10,113 nucleotides of DNA. It comes from Candidatus Uhrbacteria bacterium (GTDB lineage: Bacteria; Patescibacteriota; Patescibacteriia; UBA9934; UBA11717). Below are positions 1 through 7,556 of this stretch, in pieces; the stretch's first letter is position 1, and the number at the start of each line of letters is the position of its first letter. The notes under the pieces were generated by a model. The model did no database searches and was not told the origin of the DNA. It saw nothing but the letters and a program-made list of their open reading frames with translations. The translations under genes were made by a program, and so were the position numbers. The stretch lies in the NCBI GenBank assembly GCA_003509895.1, contig DOMJ01000052.1, positions 1-10,113 on the forward strand, read 5' to 3'.

Positions 1-122
1 AAAGGGACAATCGGATAGAGACGCACTAGACTTACTCATGACCCGCTGTCTTCTGAGTGCGAACGCACGCAGAGTGGCGTGGCCTGCCGAGTCACTTATT
101 TTTGCACCACTCCGAGCGACTC
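1..122. other. Intergenic region downstream of the operon
   Basis: No gene is supported here. On the minus strand, just after the DAGK-like stop codon, an inverted repeat can form an 8-bp stem with one G·U pair (arms at + strand 105-112 and 72-79). It has a long loop and no following T run, so it is not a standard intrinsic terminator. A short dyad, GTGCGAACGCAC, lies at 57-68. No tRNA T-arm or other tRNA signature was seen. Where the operon transcript ends cannot be decided from this window. Confidence 0.4.
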
Positions 123-866
123 TTAAAACATCCGCTCACGAGAAACGACCACATTGAGTGCCCCCTGCTCCGTTGTTACGTTAAACCTGTCTCCCTCTAT
201 CTCCACCCCATCGGCCACAGCCTTCACGGACAGATCAAACAGTACTTCAAATGTTTCAAACTGGATCATCGTCACCGCCGGCACGATTCTAAACCCCTTT
301 CTCTTTTGGGTGGTAATAGTCACGTGCAACTTACCGTCTATTGGATTCGCAATATCTTCTTCTCCTGTTGGCGCCTCTACGGATAAGTTCAAAATCTCCA
401 ACTGCCCTGTTTTATTGGAAACGAGGTCATACGCTTTTCCGTGTCGCACACGCGTAATGGCCCGTGGAAATCGCACGCCTGTTAAAAATCGTTGACCGTT
501 AATGTTTCCCACATCAAGCGATTCAATAATCCGTTGCGACAACGTATCGCACGCTTGCACCCCTTTTGGAATTCCCAAAATTCTGGCAAGAACATTCCGT
601 TCTCCAACAGGAATAATAGCAAGCGTTGCCCCTGCGTCTACAATTGTCGTCAGTACTCGGTGCACGGTTTGATCGTTTCCAATCACCACCACCGTCTTTG
701 CCCCAGCCGCAACTTCCTTACGAATTTGCTCATCGGGGTCCCTAAACAGGGCAAGGCGAACGATTTTTCCTTGCAACCCCAGGTCCGTAATACGATGTTC
801 TATGGCAATCAGGTCGCGCTCGTATTTCCGATCCTGCACAAATGCATCATAAATATAACAGTACAT
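123..866 (-). CDS. DAGK-catalytic-domain-like protein with altered nucleotide motifs
   Basis: A 247-residue protein resembling the N-terminal catalytic fold of the diacylglycerol/sphingosine/YegS lipid kinases. The family GGDGT nucleotide loop appears here as GNDQT (residues 63-67), after a hydrophobic strand VVVI. The second loop, normally PxGTxN, is PVGERN (86-91), followed by LARILGIP, which matches the family's 'N.fAr.lgip'. Near the C-terminus ADGVEIEGDRFNV resembles the family's 'vDGE' strand. It is shorter than typical YegS/DgkB proteins (about 290-300 residues). Loss of the second Gly and of the Gly after Asp suggests weak or absent kinase activity, or a different ligand. ATG start at 866, 8 bases after the bactofilin stop, with no good Shine-Dalgarno sequence, so translation may be coupled. 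It is the last gene of the operon. Fold assignment is fairly sure. Function is unknown. Confidence 0.72.
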   Translation of the reverse strand: MYCYIYDAFVQDRKYERDLIAIEHRITDLGLQGKIVRLALFRDPDEQIRKEVAAGAKTVVVIGNDQTVHRVLTTIVDAGATLAIIPVGERNVLARILGIPKGVQACDTLSQRIIESLDVGNINGQRFLTGVRFPRAITRVRHGKAYDLVSNKTGQLEILNLSVEAPTGEEDIANPIDGKLHVTITTQKRKGFRIVPAVTMIQFETFEVLFDLSVKAVADGVEIEGDRFNVTTEQGALNVVVSRERMF

Positions 867-874
867 GGATCACG

Positions 875-1207
875 TTACTCTTCGCTCTCCACAACAACCG
901 TTGCCCCATTTGGCATCAAAATTTTTCCGTTGATGGTTGCCCCGGCTGCCACGCTCAACACACGCGTCGTTAAATCCCCTTCCAACAAAGATGACGCTGC
1001 AAGCTCCGCTTTTTCCTGCACGCGTACATTACCCTTAATCTTGCCGGAAAGCATCAAATTGTTTGCCGTCAGGTCTGCGTCAATCACGGCGGTTACACCC
1101 ACAATCACGTTGCCGGCCGCCGCAACGTTTCCGTGTACCATTCCCTCAATCGTTACATCCCCATTACTCGTAAAATCTCCTTCCACCTTTACTCCTTCCG
1201 CGATCAT
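875..1207 (-). CDS. Bactofilin (polymer-forming cytoskeletal protein)
   Basis: A protein of about 110 residues made almost entirely of the bactofilin (formerly DUF583) beta-helix. Short repeats of alternating hydrophobic residues and glycines run through it (GVKVEGDFTSNGDVTIEG, GNVIVGVTAVIDADL, NLMLSGKIKGNVRVQEKAEL, TTRVLSVAAGATINGKI). Bactofilins self-assemble without nucleotide into filaments on the inner membrane face and act in cell shape, polarity or envelope synthesis in the bacteria studied. The short polar tails here are typical of small bactofilins. I place the start at the ATG at 1207 because AGGAGG lies 7 bases upstream. An ATG ten codons earlier (1237) has only a weak AAGAGA. It follows argS by 68 bases and precedes the DAGK-like gene by 8. 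No membrane segment or signal peptide is visible. Confidence 0.88.
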   Translation of the reverse strand: MIAEGVKVEGDFTSNGDVTIEGMVHGNVAAAGNVIVGVTAVIDADLTANNLMLSGKIKGNVRVQEKAELAASSLLEGDLTTRVLSVAAGATINGKILMPNGATVVVESEE

Positions 1208-1214
1208 TGTTTCC

Positions 1215-1220
1215 CCTCCT
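1215..1220 (-). promoter_or_regulatory. Shine-Dalgarno site deciding the bactofilin start
   Basis: AGGAGG on the minus strand, 7 bases before the ATG at 1207. It is a full consensus site and the best one among the operon genes. It lies inside the longer reading frame that begins at 1237, so it argues for the internal start. It also shows that this organism uses anti-Shine-Dalgarno pairing. Confidence 0.75.
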
Positions 1221-1275
1221 GCGCTTTTTGTCTTCATAGTGTCTCTTCGTTAATTTGTTTGTTGATTCCCCCAAC

Positions 1276-2994
1276 CTACATTTGATCGATCGGCGCGATG
1301 TTCATAATCGCCAATGCATTAGTCAACGTTATCAGGACTGCATAGGAAAGAGCAAGTTTCGCCGCTGTGGATGATTCGTTATCAGGATTCACAATACGCG
1401 TAGAGGCATAGTATCGCGAGAAGCTTTGCGCCAAATCAAACGCAAACTGTGGCACATCCGCCAAGGCCAAGTACGTGGCACTTTCTCGCAAAACAATAGG
1501 AAAACGAGCTAAGTGGTCTATTAAATCCTCCGCCTCCGGAGCATCAATGACCGACGATTCAAACACCGGCTTCACTCCCGCCTTCTTCATGAGACTCTGA
1601 ATACGTGAGGCGGTATAAAGCAGGTAAGGTCCGGATGTTCCTTCGAAAGCAATCGCTTCATCAATCAAAAACACAATTTCCTTATTTGGATCTTGCTTTG
1701 CCACCGTATAGATCATCGCCGCGTGACCAATGGCGGTTGCCGTTTGTCTGACTTGTTTCTCCGCCCACTCATTGTGTCGCTCACGCGTTTCTTTCATGGC
1801 TGCATCACGCAATAAATCTCGTAGCTCCTCATAGCGAATAATATTTCCTTTTCTGGACGACATCGCCCCTTCCGGAAGTGTCACAAAATCGTAAGAGAGG
1901 TGTTCGTACGGAATGTCTCGCCCCATCAATTTGAGTGTAGCAAACAACTGTTGCATAGCAAGCGATTGACGTTTGTCTACCACAATGGCACTTCTGTCCA
2001 AATCGTAATCAGCCGATTTATGCTCAGCGAGCGCAAGATCCTTTGCATTATACAAGTGCGTGCCATCAGACTTTACGAGCAGGCTCACGCCCAAACCTTC
2101 CTCTTCTAAATCTACAATCACTGCTCCTTCGCTTTCCACAGCAATCCCCTCATGTTGGAGACGTTTTACAATCCGTTTGGTGTCCTCCAACAAATCACTC
2201 TCGTAGTATTGCACATCAATTGGAATTTCCATTTCCTTAAAAATGGCGTAAATGGCATCAATAGACCATTGGCGTGTGGTCTTCCACAACTTTGTCCAGT
2301 CTCCTCGCTTTTCTTCCAATTCTCGTTGAATCTCAGAGATTTCCATACGTGCTTCCTCGTTCTCCTCCGACGCCTGCGTAGCCTCCGTATACACGCGCCC
2401 CAGAAAATTAATCTCGTCTCCTTTTGCCGGAATCTCGTGCTCATGAAACTTGTGCATGGCCCACAAACATTTTGCTACATTATTCCCTAAGTCATTAATG
2501 TAACTGCAGGCGATCACGTTGTGTCCGGTCGCACGAAGCAAATTGATCGTCACGTGCCCAACGACCATATTGCGTATATGTCCAATGTGCACCTCTTTAT
2601 GCGTATTAAAATTAGCGTATTCAATCAAAATGCGACGACCGTTCCCAATGGTCCATGTGCCGTATGCATCTTTCATTTCCAAAACTTGCTGCACCACTTG
2701 CTCGCCATACTTGCCCATGTCAAACGTAAAATTGACGTACGGTCCACGCGCCTCCACTTTGCGTATAAAACCTTTTGCTCCAATTTTTGCGGCAAGTTCC
2801 GTAGCGATCTCCGATGGATTGCGCTTAAGGCCTTGCGCGAGCGTAAAACAGGGAAAGGCAACATCTCCCAACACGCGGTTGGGAGGCATTTCTAATTCTT
2901 CAAAGGTTGGCGTGTATGTTTTACCGATGGCACCTTTGAGTGCCTTGAGAACTTCTAATCGCGCGGTTGTGTACACGTAGGCTTTATTGGGCAT
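1276..2994 (-). CDS. argS: Arginyl-tRNA synthetase
   Basis: Class I synthetase that joins arginine to tRNA-Arg in the cytoplasm, using ATP. With the ATG at 2994 it has 572 residues, normal for bacterial ArgS. The order is an N-terminal additional domain (about 10-115, with GDVAFPCFTLAQGL and GPYVNF), the Rossmann catalytic core with HIGH at 136-139 (EVHIGHIRN) and INDLGNNVAK, a KMSKS-equivalent loop MSSRKGNII, and a C-terminal helical anticodon-binding domain (YLLYTASRIQSLMKKAG to the end). The usual NPNK before HIGH is FNTHKEV here. The start lies one base after the tyrS stop, suggesting coupled translation. A GTG extension (3045) and a TTG (about 3012, with AAGGA upstream) are in frame, but they overlap tyrS and add nothing like the family N-terminus. 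Confidence 0.96.
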   Translation of the reverse strand: MPNKAYVYTTARLEVLKALKGAIGKTYTPTFEELEMPPNRVLGDVAFPCFTLAQGLKRNPSEIATELAAKIGAKGFIRKVEARGPYVNFTFDMGKYGEQVVQQVLEMKDAYGTWTIGNGRRILIEYANFNTHKEVHIGHIRNMVVGHVTINLLRATGHNVIACSYINDLGNNVAKCLWAMHKFHEHEIPAKGDEINFLGRVYTEATQASEENEEARMEISEIQRELEEKRGDWTKLWKTTRQWSIDAIYAIFKEMEIPIDVQYYESDLLEDTKRIVKRLQHEGIAVESEGAVIVDLEEEGLGVSLLVKSDGTHLYNAKDLALAEHKSADYDLDRSAIVVDKRQSLAMQQLFATLKLMGRDIPYEHLSYDFVTLPEGAMSSRKGNIIRYEELRDLLRDAAMKETRERHNEWAEKQVRQTATAIGHAAMIYTVAKQDPNKEIVFLIDEAIAFEGTSGPYLLYTASRIQSLMKKAGVKPVFESSVIDAPEAEDLIDHLARFPIVLRESATYLALADVPQFAFDLAQSFSRYYASTRIVNPDNESSTAAKLALSYAVLITLTNALAIMNIAPIDQM

Positions 2995-2995
2995 A

Positions 2996-4195
2996 TTAAA
3001 CGAGTCGCACAAAATGGCGTTTTCCTTTTTGTAATACACCCACACGCGCCATCGCGTCCGCGTCGTGTATCAGTTGACCGTCCAACTTAACGGCCCTCTG
3101 AGTGATCTGACGACGTGCGTCAGTTTTAGACAAACAAATCTTCGTTGCTTCCAACACATCTACGTACGTCATCCCATCACACAGCGTAAATGCGGGCATC
3201 TCATCGGGAATCACTTTATGAGTAAAGACACTCGTAAAATGTGCGCGTGCTCTGTCTGCTGCCTCGGAGTCGTTATAAATACGAACCAGCTCCCACGCCA
3301 ACTGCGCTTTTGCCGCTCGTGGATCACTCATAAGCTCCTGTTTGATCTCCGCAAGCCTCTCCAAAGAAACATCCGTACACATCTCAAAGACATTCCAGAT
3401 AACGTCGTCCGGAAGTGTCATCACCTTGCCAAACAAATCCTCCGGAGCAAGATCAATATTCATCGCGTTACCTTCTGACTTTCCGATCTTTCTACCGGAC
3501 GCGTCTGCCAATAAGGGACGTGTAAGGACTCCTTTCTCTTTTGCATGAATGCGTTTTTGCAATGTACGTCCGGCCAACATATTAAACGTTTGATCCGTAC
3601 CACCCACCTCCAAATCTACGTCCATCGCCACGGAATCATATCCTTGCATCAATGGGTACAAAAACTCATGGAGCCCGATTGGCAATCCTTCCTTCATCCG
3701 TGTCTCAAACATATCACGCTCCAACATTTGTTGAACCGTAAAGTTTGATGATAACCGAATCACATCCGACAAGTTCATTTTTGCCAGCCATTCATGGTTG
3801 TATTTGATCGTCACGGGATTCTGAGGGTAATCAAAAATGGCTTTTGTTTTTTCTGCAAAACCTTTTGCATTGCGTTTTGTTTCCTGCAACGTGAGTGATT
3901 TACGCGCATCCGTCTTACCTGTTGGGTCTCCCAACGTTGCCGTAAAGGTTCCCATGAGTAAAATAACCTCGTGTCCCAGACGTTGAAACTCGCGCATCTT
4001 CCATAGTTGCACCGTATGACCAATGTGCACATCGGTCGTCGTAGGATCCCAACCCAAATACAATCGCAACCGTTTCCCACTCATGAGTTGTTTTTTGAGC
4101 CAGTCCTGATCCGGATAGATGGAGTCCACACCACGCGTCAGTACCTCATGAATGCGATCAGGATCTGTAATAATTTTTTGTTTCTTGTTGAACAT
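2996..4195 (-). CDS. tyrS: Tyrosyl-tRNA synthetase
   Basis: Class I synthetase that charges tRNA-Tyr. It has 399 residues, the usual length. Visible parts: HIGH at 57-60 in GWDPTTTDVHIGHTVQL; LGDPTGKTDARKSLT (about 88-102); the tyrosine-pocket region FLYPLMQGYDS (178-188); GGTDQTFN (198-205); the KMSKS equivalent KIGKS (236-240) followed by EGN; then the helical anticodon-recognition region and a C-terminal S4 RNA-binding domain (about 340-399, with ARRQITQRAVKLDGQ). The HIGHT and LGDPTG patterns resemble the TyrZ-like branch more than E. coli TyrS. ATG at 4195, 33 bases after valS. No Shine-Dalgarno sequence precedes it, which is odd for an essential gene and suggests unstructured-leader or coupled initiation. 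One base separates it from argS. Confidence 0.97.
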   Translation of the reverse strand: MFNKKQKIITDPDRIHEVLTRGVDSIYPDQDWLKKQLMSGKRLRLYLGWDPTTTDVHIGHTVQLWKMREFQRLGHEVILLMGTFTATLGDPTGKTDARKSLTLQETKRNAKGFAEKTKAIFDYPQNPVTIKYNHEWLAKMNLSDVIRLSSNFTVQQMLERDMFETRMKEGLPIGLHEFLYPLMQGYDSVAMDVDLEVGGTDQTFNMLAGRTLQKRIHAKEKGVLTRPLLADASGRKIGKSEGNAMNIDLAPEDLFGKVMTLPDDVIWNVFEMCTDVSLERLAEIKQELMSDPRAAKAQLAWELVRIYNDSEAADRARAHFTSVFTHKVIPDEMPAFTLCDGMTYVDVLEATKICLSKTDARRQITQRAVKLDGQLIHDADAMARVGVLQKGKRHFVRLV

Positions 4196-4228
4196 ATCTG
4201 GTTTTGTAAGTGAGACATTCTCTGTCGC

Positions 4229-6892
4229 TTATCCAAGAGCGGCAATTTGCTGCGTGAGCACCTCTCCTTTGGCTGCGGCTTCGGCAAGTTTACCCCGCTC
4301 CTTTTCCACCGCCTCGACAGGGGCCTTATCTATAAACCCAGTGTTTGCGAGCTTTTTCTCAAGCACAACCACATAATCTTGCACGTTTTTCAACTCACCG
4401 GACAACCGAGCACGCTCCGCCACAAGATCAATCACACCGGCAAGTGGAATGTAAACAGCGTACTCACCCGCGTGCAAAAACACGGATCCTTCCGGTCGCT
4501 CCATGGTCTTTGCAAACGTAACGCTCTCCACGCGTCCAAGCTGTCTTATGGCCGTCTCCAAAGGTCGCAGCACATCAACGCTCTCTCCTATAATCATCAC
4601 ACCAACTTTTTTCACCGGGTCTATTTTATACGTCGCGCGTGTCCCACGAATAACCGTGATAATCTCCTTAAACGCTTCAAACGATCCTTCTTCACGTACA
4701 TCTACAACCTCCGGCCAATCCTCAATCAACAACATTTTGTCTGATCCAAACTCTTCCCACAATCGCGTGGTCACAAACGGCATGTAAGGGTGCCACATTT
4801 TCAACACATTCTGCAAAACGTACAGAAGCGTTTCTTCCGTGCTCTGCTTAAGCACCTCATCTTGTAATTGACCCTTGGCGACCTCCACATACCAATCGGC
4901 AAAATCCCCCCAGGTAAAATCACGCAAGACCTCTGCCGCCTGCGAGAAGAGAAACGCCGGCTCATCAATCATGCTCGTTACACTGGTGATGGTCTGGTTG
5001 AGCCGATTCAAAATCCATGTGTCCGCCTCGGTTATGGGCGTTGGGGTGGTCTCTACTTTACGCACCTCCTCAACGGACAAAAACACAAAGCGCGCAATAT
5101 TCCACAGCTTGTTCACAAAGTTTCTATACCCGGCAATTTTCTCCTCCGATAGCTTTACGTCGTTACCGGGGGTAGAACCCACAACTAAACTCAACCGTGT
5201 TGCATCGGCACCATACTTCTGCTTCATCGTGAGTGGATCAATAATGTTCTCGAGCGCTTTAGACATTTTTCGTCCCTGATCATCTCGCACAAGGCCATGG
5301 AGATACACGTATGAAAAAGGTATTTCGCCAAGTGTATACAGAGACATAAAAATCATTCGCACAACCCAAATAGGCAGAATATCGTATCCTGTTTCCAACA
5401 TGGTTGTTGGGTGATACTCCCTTAAATCAGGCGCGTCCTCCTTGGGCCATCCCATTGTGGAGTAGGTCCACATCCCCGCCGAGAACCAGGTATCCAGAAC
5501 GTCCGTATCTTGTTCCCAGCCAGAACCCTCGGGTGCATCAACGCCCACATACACTTCCTCGCCTTTATACCAAGCAGGAATACGATGTCCGTACCATAAC
5601 TGACGAGAAACGCACCAAGGACGGTAGTTGTCTACCCAATGGAAATAGGATTTTTCAAAGCGTTCGGGGATAATCGTCACAGCTTTTGACCTCACGGCGT
5701 GCTGTAACAACGACTGAATGGTAACCATCTGTCCATCCTGTAAACCCGCAACCGGCATATGTGCCGATTGTTTAAATGCAAATGCTTTTTCTACATCTAC
5801 AAACCACTGCAGTTTTGGGAGCGGCTCAATCACAGCACCCGTTCGTTCCGCGGTTGATACTATTTGGGTGGTTTCTTCTTCTTTTTCCAACAATCCCTCC
5901 GATCGCAACCAAGTCACAATCTTCTCACGCGCCTCAAGCACAGGTAGACCTGCCACCGTCGACCCCGCCGCCTCTGTCATTCGCGCTTTTTCATCAATCA
6001 CTTGAATCATCTTTAAATCGTGACGCTTGGCCATCGCCTCGTCAATCACACTGTGTGCCGGTGTCACACCAAGCGCACCCGTTCCAAATGCCGGATCCAC
6101 CTCCTCATCGGCGATCACCTGAATGTCTAACGAGGCACCGGCAAAGACAACGGAGACCGTTTTTCCAATAAACGCCTTATATCGCTCATCGCCCGGATGC
6201 ACAGCAACCGCCGTGTCTCCCACCTTTGTCTCCGGTCGCGTAGTCGCAATCGTGATTGGAAAATCTTTGCTGTATTTAAACGTATAAAGCGTTCCTGTCC
6301 GCTCTTTGGGAACCAATTCGTCGTTAGAAATAACCGTCTGGCCCACCGGATCCCAGTTGATCACGCGATATCCACGATACATTAACCCATCGTCATACAT
6401 TTTTTTAAACATGGTACGCACCGCAAGGTTCCGAGGTTCATCCAACGTAAACGCCTCACGCGTCCAATCAATACTGCACCCCATGCTTCGCACCTGATGT
6501 TGAATCGTGGCACGACTCTTCTCCACAAACGCATCCACCTTCTGTAAAAATGCCTCACGCCCAAGATCATGTCGCGTCTTTCCCTCTTCTTTCATCAGTA
6601 ACGTTTCCACTTTTACCTGCGTGGCAATCGCCGCATGATCCGTTCCGGGCAACCACAGCGTTTTCTTTCCTCGCATCCGCGCAAAACGAACCATAATATC
6701 TTGAATCGCCAACATCACGGCGTGACCCATATGAAGCGTCCCCGTTGCATTGGGAGGTGGTAACACCATAGAAAAAACCTCCGTGCGGTTTCCGGGGAGG
6801 TTTTCTGGGGTATACAAACCACTTTCACGTTCTTTTAACGCAATTTCATCTTCATGTTGTGAGGGCTCGTAGGCCTTGGGAAGCTCTGGCAT
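4229..6892 (-). CDS. valS: Valyl-tRNA synthetase
   Basis: Class Ia synthetase that charges tRNA-Val and edits mischarged threonine. From the ATG at 6892 it has 887 residues, as expected. The N-terminus MPELPKAYEP is typical. The HIGH motif is HMGH at 54-57 after PPPNATGTL. The CP1 editing domain follows (ATTRPETKVGDTAVAVHP and the GTGALGVTPAH region). The tryptophan-rich catalytic return includes WCVSRQLWYGHRIPAWY. The second signature is KMSKA (542-546), with alanine in place of the final serine. The anticodon domain covers about 600-770, and a C-terminal coiled coil (about 820-887, LVAERARLSGELKNVQDYV) is the ValS tRNA-binding arm. A TTG at 6967, directly after the previous gene's TGA, would add 25 residues unlike any ValS N-terminus. 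I therefore prefer 6892, although its Shine-Dalgarno sequence is poor (GGGAGG lies about 20 bases away). Confidence 0.97.
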   Translation of the reverse strand: MPELPKAYEPSQHEDEIALKERESGLYTPENLPGNRTEVFSMVLPPPNATGTLHMGHAVMLAIQDIMVRFARMRGKKTLWLPGTDHAAIATQVKVETLLMKEEGKTRHDLGREAFLQKVDAFVEKSRATIQHQVRSMGCSIDWTREAFTLDEPRNLAVRTMFKKMYDDGLMYRGYRVINWDPVGQTVISNDELVPKERTGTLYTFKYSKDFPITIATTRPETKVGDTAVAVHPGDERYKAFIGKTVSVVFAGASLDIQVIADEEVDPAFGTGALGVTPAHSVIDEAMAKRHDLKMIQVIDEKARMTEAAGSTVAGLPVLEAREKIVTWLRSEGLLEKEEETTQIVSTAERTGAVIEPLPKLQWFVDVEKAFAFKQSAHMPVAGLQDGQMVTIQSLLQHAVRSKAVTIIPERFEKSYFHWVDNYRPWCVSRQLWYGHRIPAWYKGEEVYVGVDAPEGSGWEQDTDVLDTWFSAGMWTYSTMGWPKEDAPDLREYHPTTMLETGYDILPIWVVRMIFMSLYTLGEIPFSYVYLHGLVRDDQGRKMSKALENIIDPLTMKQKYGADATRLSLVVGSTPGNDVKLSEEKIAGYRNFVNKLWNIARFVFLSVEEVRKVETTPTPITEADTWILNRLNQTITSVTSMIDEPAFLFSQAAEVLRDFTWGDFADWYVEVAKGQLQDEVLKQSTEETLLYVLQNVLKMWHPYMPFVTTRLWEEFGSDKMLLIEDWPEVVDVREEGSFEAFKEIITVIRGTRATYKIDPVKKVGVMIIGESVDVLRPLETAIRQLGRVESVTFAKTMERPEGSVFLHAGEYAVYIPLAGVIDLVAERARLSGELKNVQDYVVVLEKKLANTGFIDKAPVEAVEKERGKLAEAAAKGEVLTQQIAALG

Positions 6893-6923
6893 ATCTGCAA
6901 ATTCTCTGTGTTTAGCCTCCCAA

Positions 6924-6965
6924 ATGTACCTTTCTCTAACAAAAATCGCAAGGACCGAGGTACAC
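6924..6965 (-). promoter_or_regulatory. Inverted repeat in the valS leader
   Basis: The 75-base gap before the valS ATG contains TGTACC and GGTACA in inverted orientation (+ strand 6925-6930 and 6959-6964), extended by one G·U pair to 7 bp. The loop of 28 bases includes a T5 run. In the transcript this would place a hairpin between the membrane-protein stop codon and valS. There is no T-box consensus (AGGGUGGNACCGCG-like) here, so a T-box riboswitch is not supported. A processing or initiation-control role is only a guess. Confidence 0.2.
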
Positions 6966-6967
6966 AA

Positions 6968-7555
6968 TCATTCTTTTTCCCGCGCACGAATCTTTTTGAT
7001 CAAATATCCGATAAAGGAAAAAATGATTCCCCACACGATCGGCACGATGGTGATCGCCAAAAAGGCACCAACAACAACAAACAGAGACCATTCATCATAA
7101 CCCAAAACATGCCAGCTGTATTCAATCTCTGTCGTATTAGCAAGATAGCCGGCCGACCACACGAATGGAACCAGCGGCCACAAAAAAACAACAAACACCA
7201 CCGTCCAAACAACGTCAAAAAAACCGCGAGTGCTTCCACCAAAGAAAAATAGAAGATCACTTCCAATTTTGAGCCACAACAAGAGCAATCCGACGAGCGC
7301 AAACACGTGCCCGTTTGTATAAAACGTTGGTTGCAGCCATTTCCATGTTCGCGTTGAAACAAAACGAAGAACATAGACATACCACACGATCGCACCAATC
7401 GTCGCCAGTATCGTAGACAAAATAAAGAGTCCACGCTTATCCTCCGTAATAAAATAAGCAATCTTTGTGTGTGACAAAACAATAGCTAAGAGGCCAAAGA
7501 CCCACGCCCATGTACGCAGCACCGGTTTTGAAAAAAAGCGAATCACCATCTTCAT
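6968..7555 (-). CDS. Integral membrane protein of unknown function
   Basis: A 195-residue protein that I do not recognise. About five hydrophobic segments are visible (roughly 16-36, 43-65, 84-106, 112-136 and 155-183). The N-terminus is short and basic (MKMVIRFFSKPVLR), and the tail is strongly charged (KKIRAREKE), which probably lies in the cytoplasm by the positive-inside rule. No conserved catalytic motif, substrate signature or cleavable signal peptide is evident. It is rich in tryptophan and phenylalanine. The start is the ATG at 7555, one base after the DHH-like gene's stop. No Shine-Dalgarno sequence is seen, so translational coupling is likely. It ends with TGA, 75 bases before the valS ATG. 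Its place inside an aminoacyl-tRNA synthetase operon gives no direct clue to its role. Confidence 0.8.
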   Translation of the reverse strand: MKMVIRFFSKPVLRTWAWVFGLLAIVLSHTKIAYFITEDKRGLFILSTILATIGAIVWYVYVLRFVSTRTWKWLQPTFYTNGHVFALVGLLLLWLKIGSDLLFFFGGSTRGFFDVVWTVVFVVFLWPLVPFVWSAGYLANTTEIEYSWHVLGYDEWSLFVVVGAFLAITIVPIVWGIIFSFIGYLIKKIRAREKE

Positions 7556-7556
7556 A

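Noticed and set aside
57..2980. Long plus-strand frames opposite the DAGK-like, bactofilin and argS genes
   Set aside because: They are antisense to well-identified proteins and show no family resemblance.
2995..3045. N-terminal extension of ArgS from a GTG at 3045
   Set aside because: It would overlap tyrS by 50 bases, has no clear ribosome site, and adds residues unlike the ArgS N-terminus. The ATG at 2994 is one base after the tyrS stop.
6893..6967. A T-box or other known riboswitch controlling the synthetase genes
   Set aside because: No T-box consensus sequence or terminator/antiterminator pair is visible before valS, tyrS, argS or in the operon leader.
6893..6967. ValS start at TTG 6967
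   Set aside because: The extra 25 residues do not resemble ValS, while the ATG at 6892 gives the typical MPELPKAYEP start.
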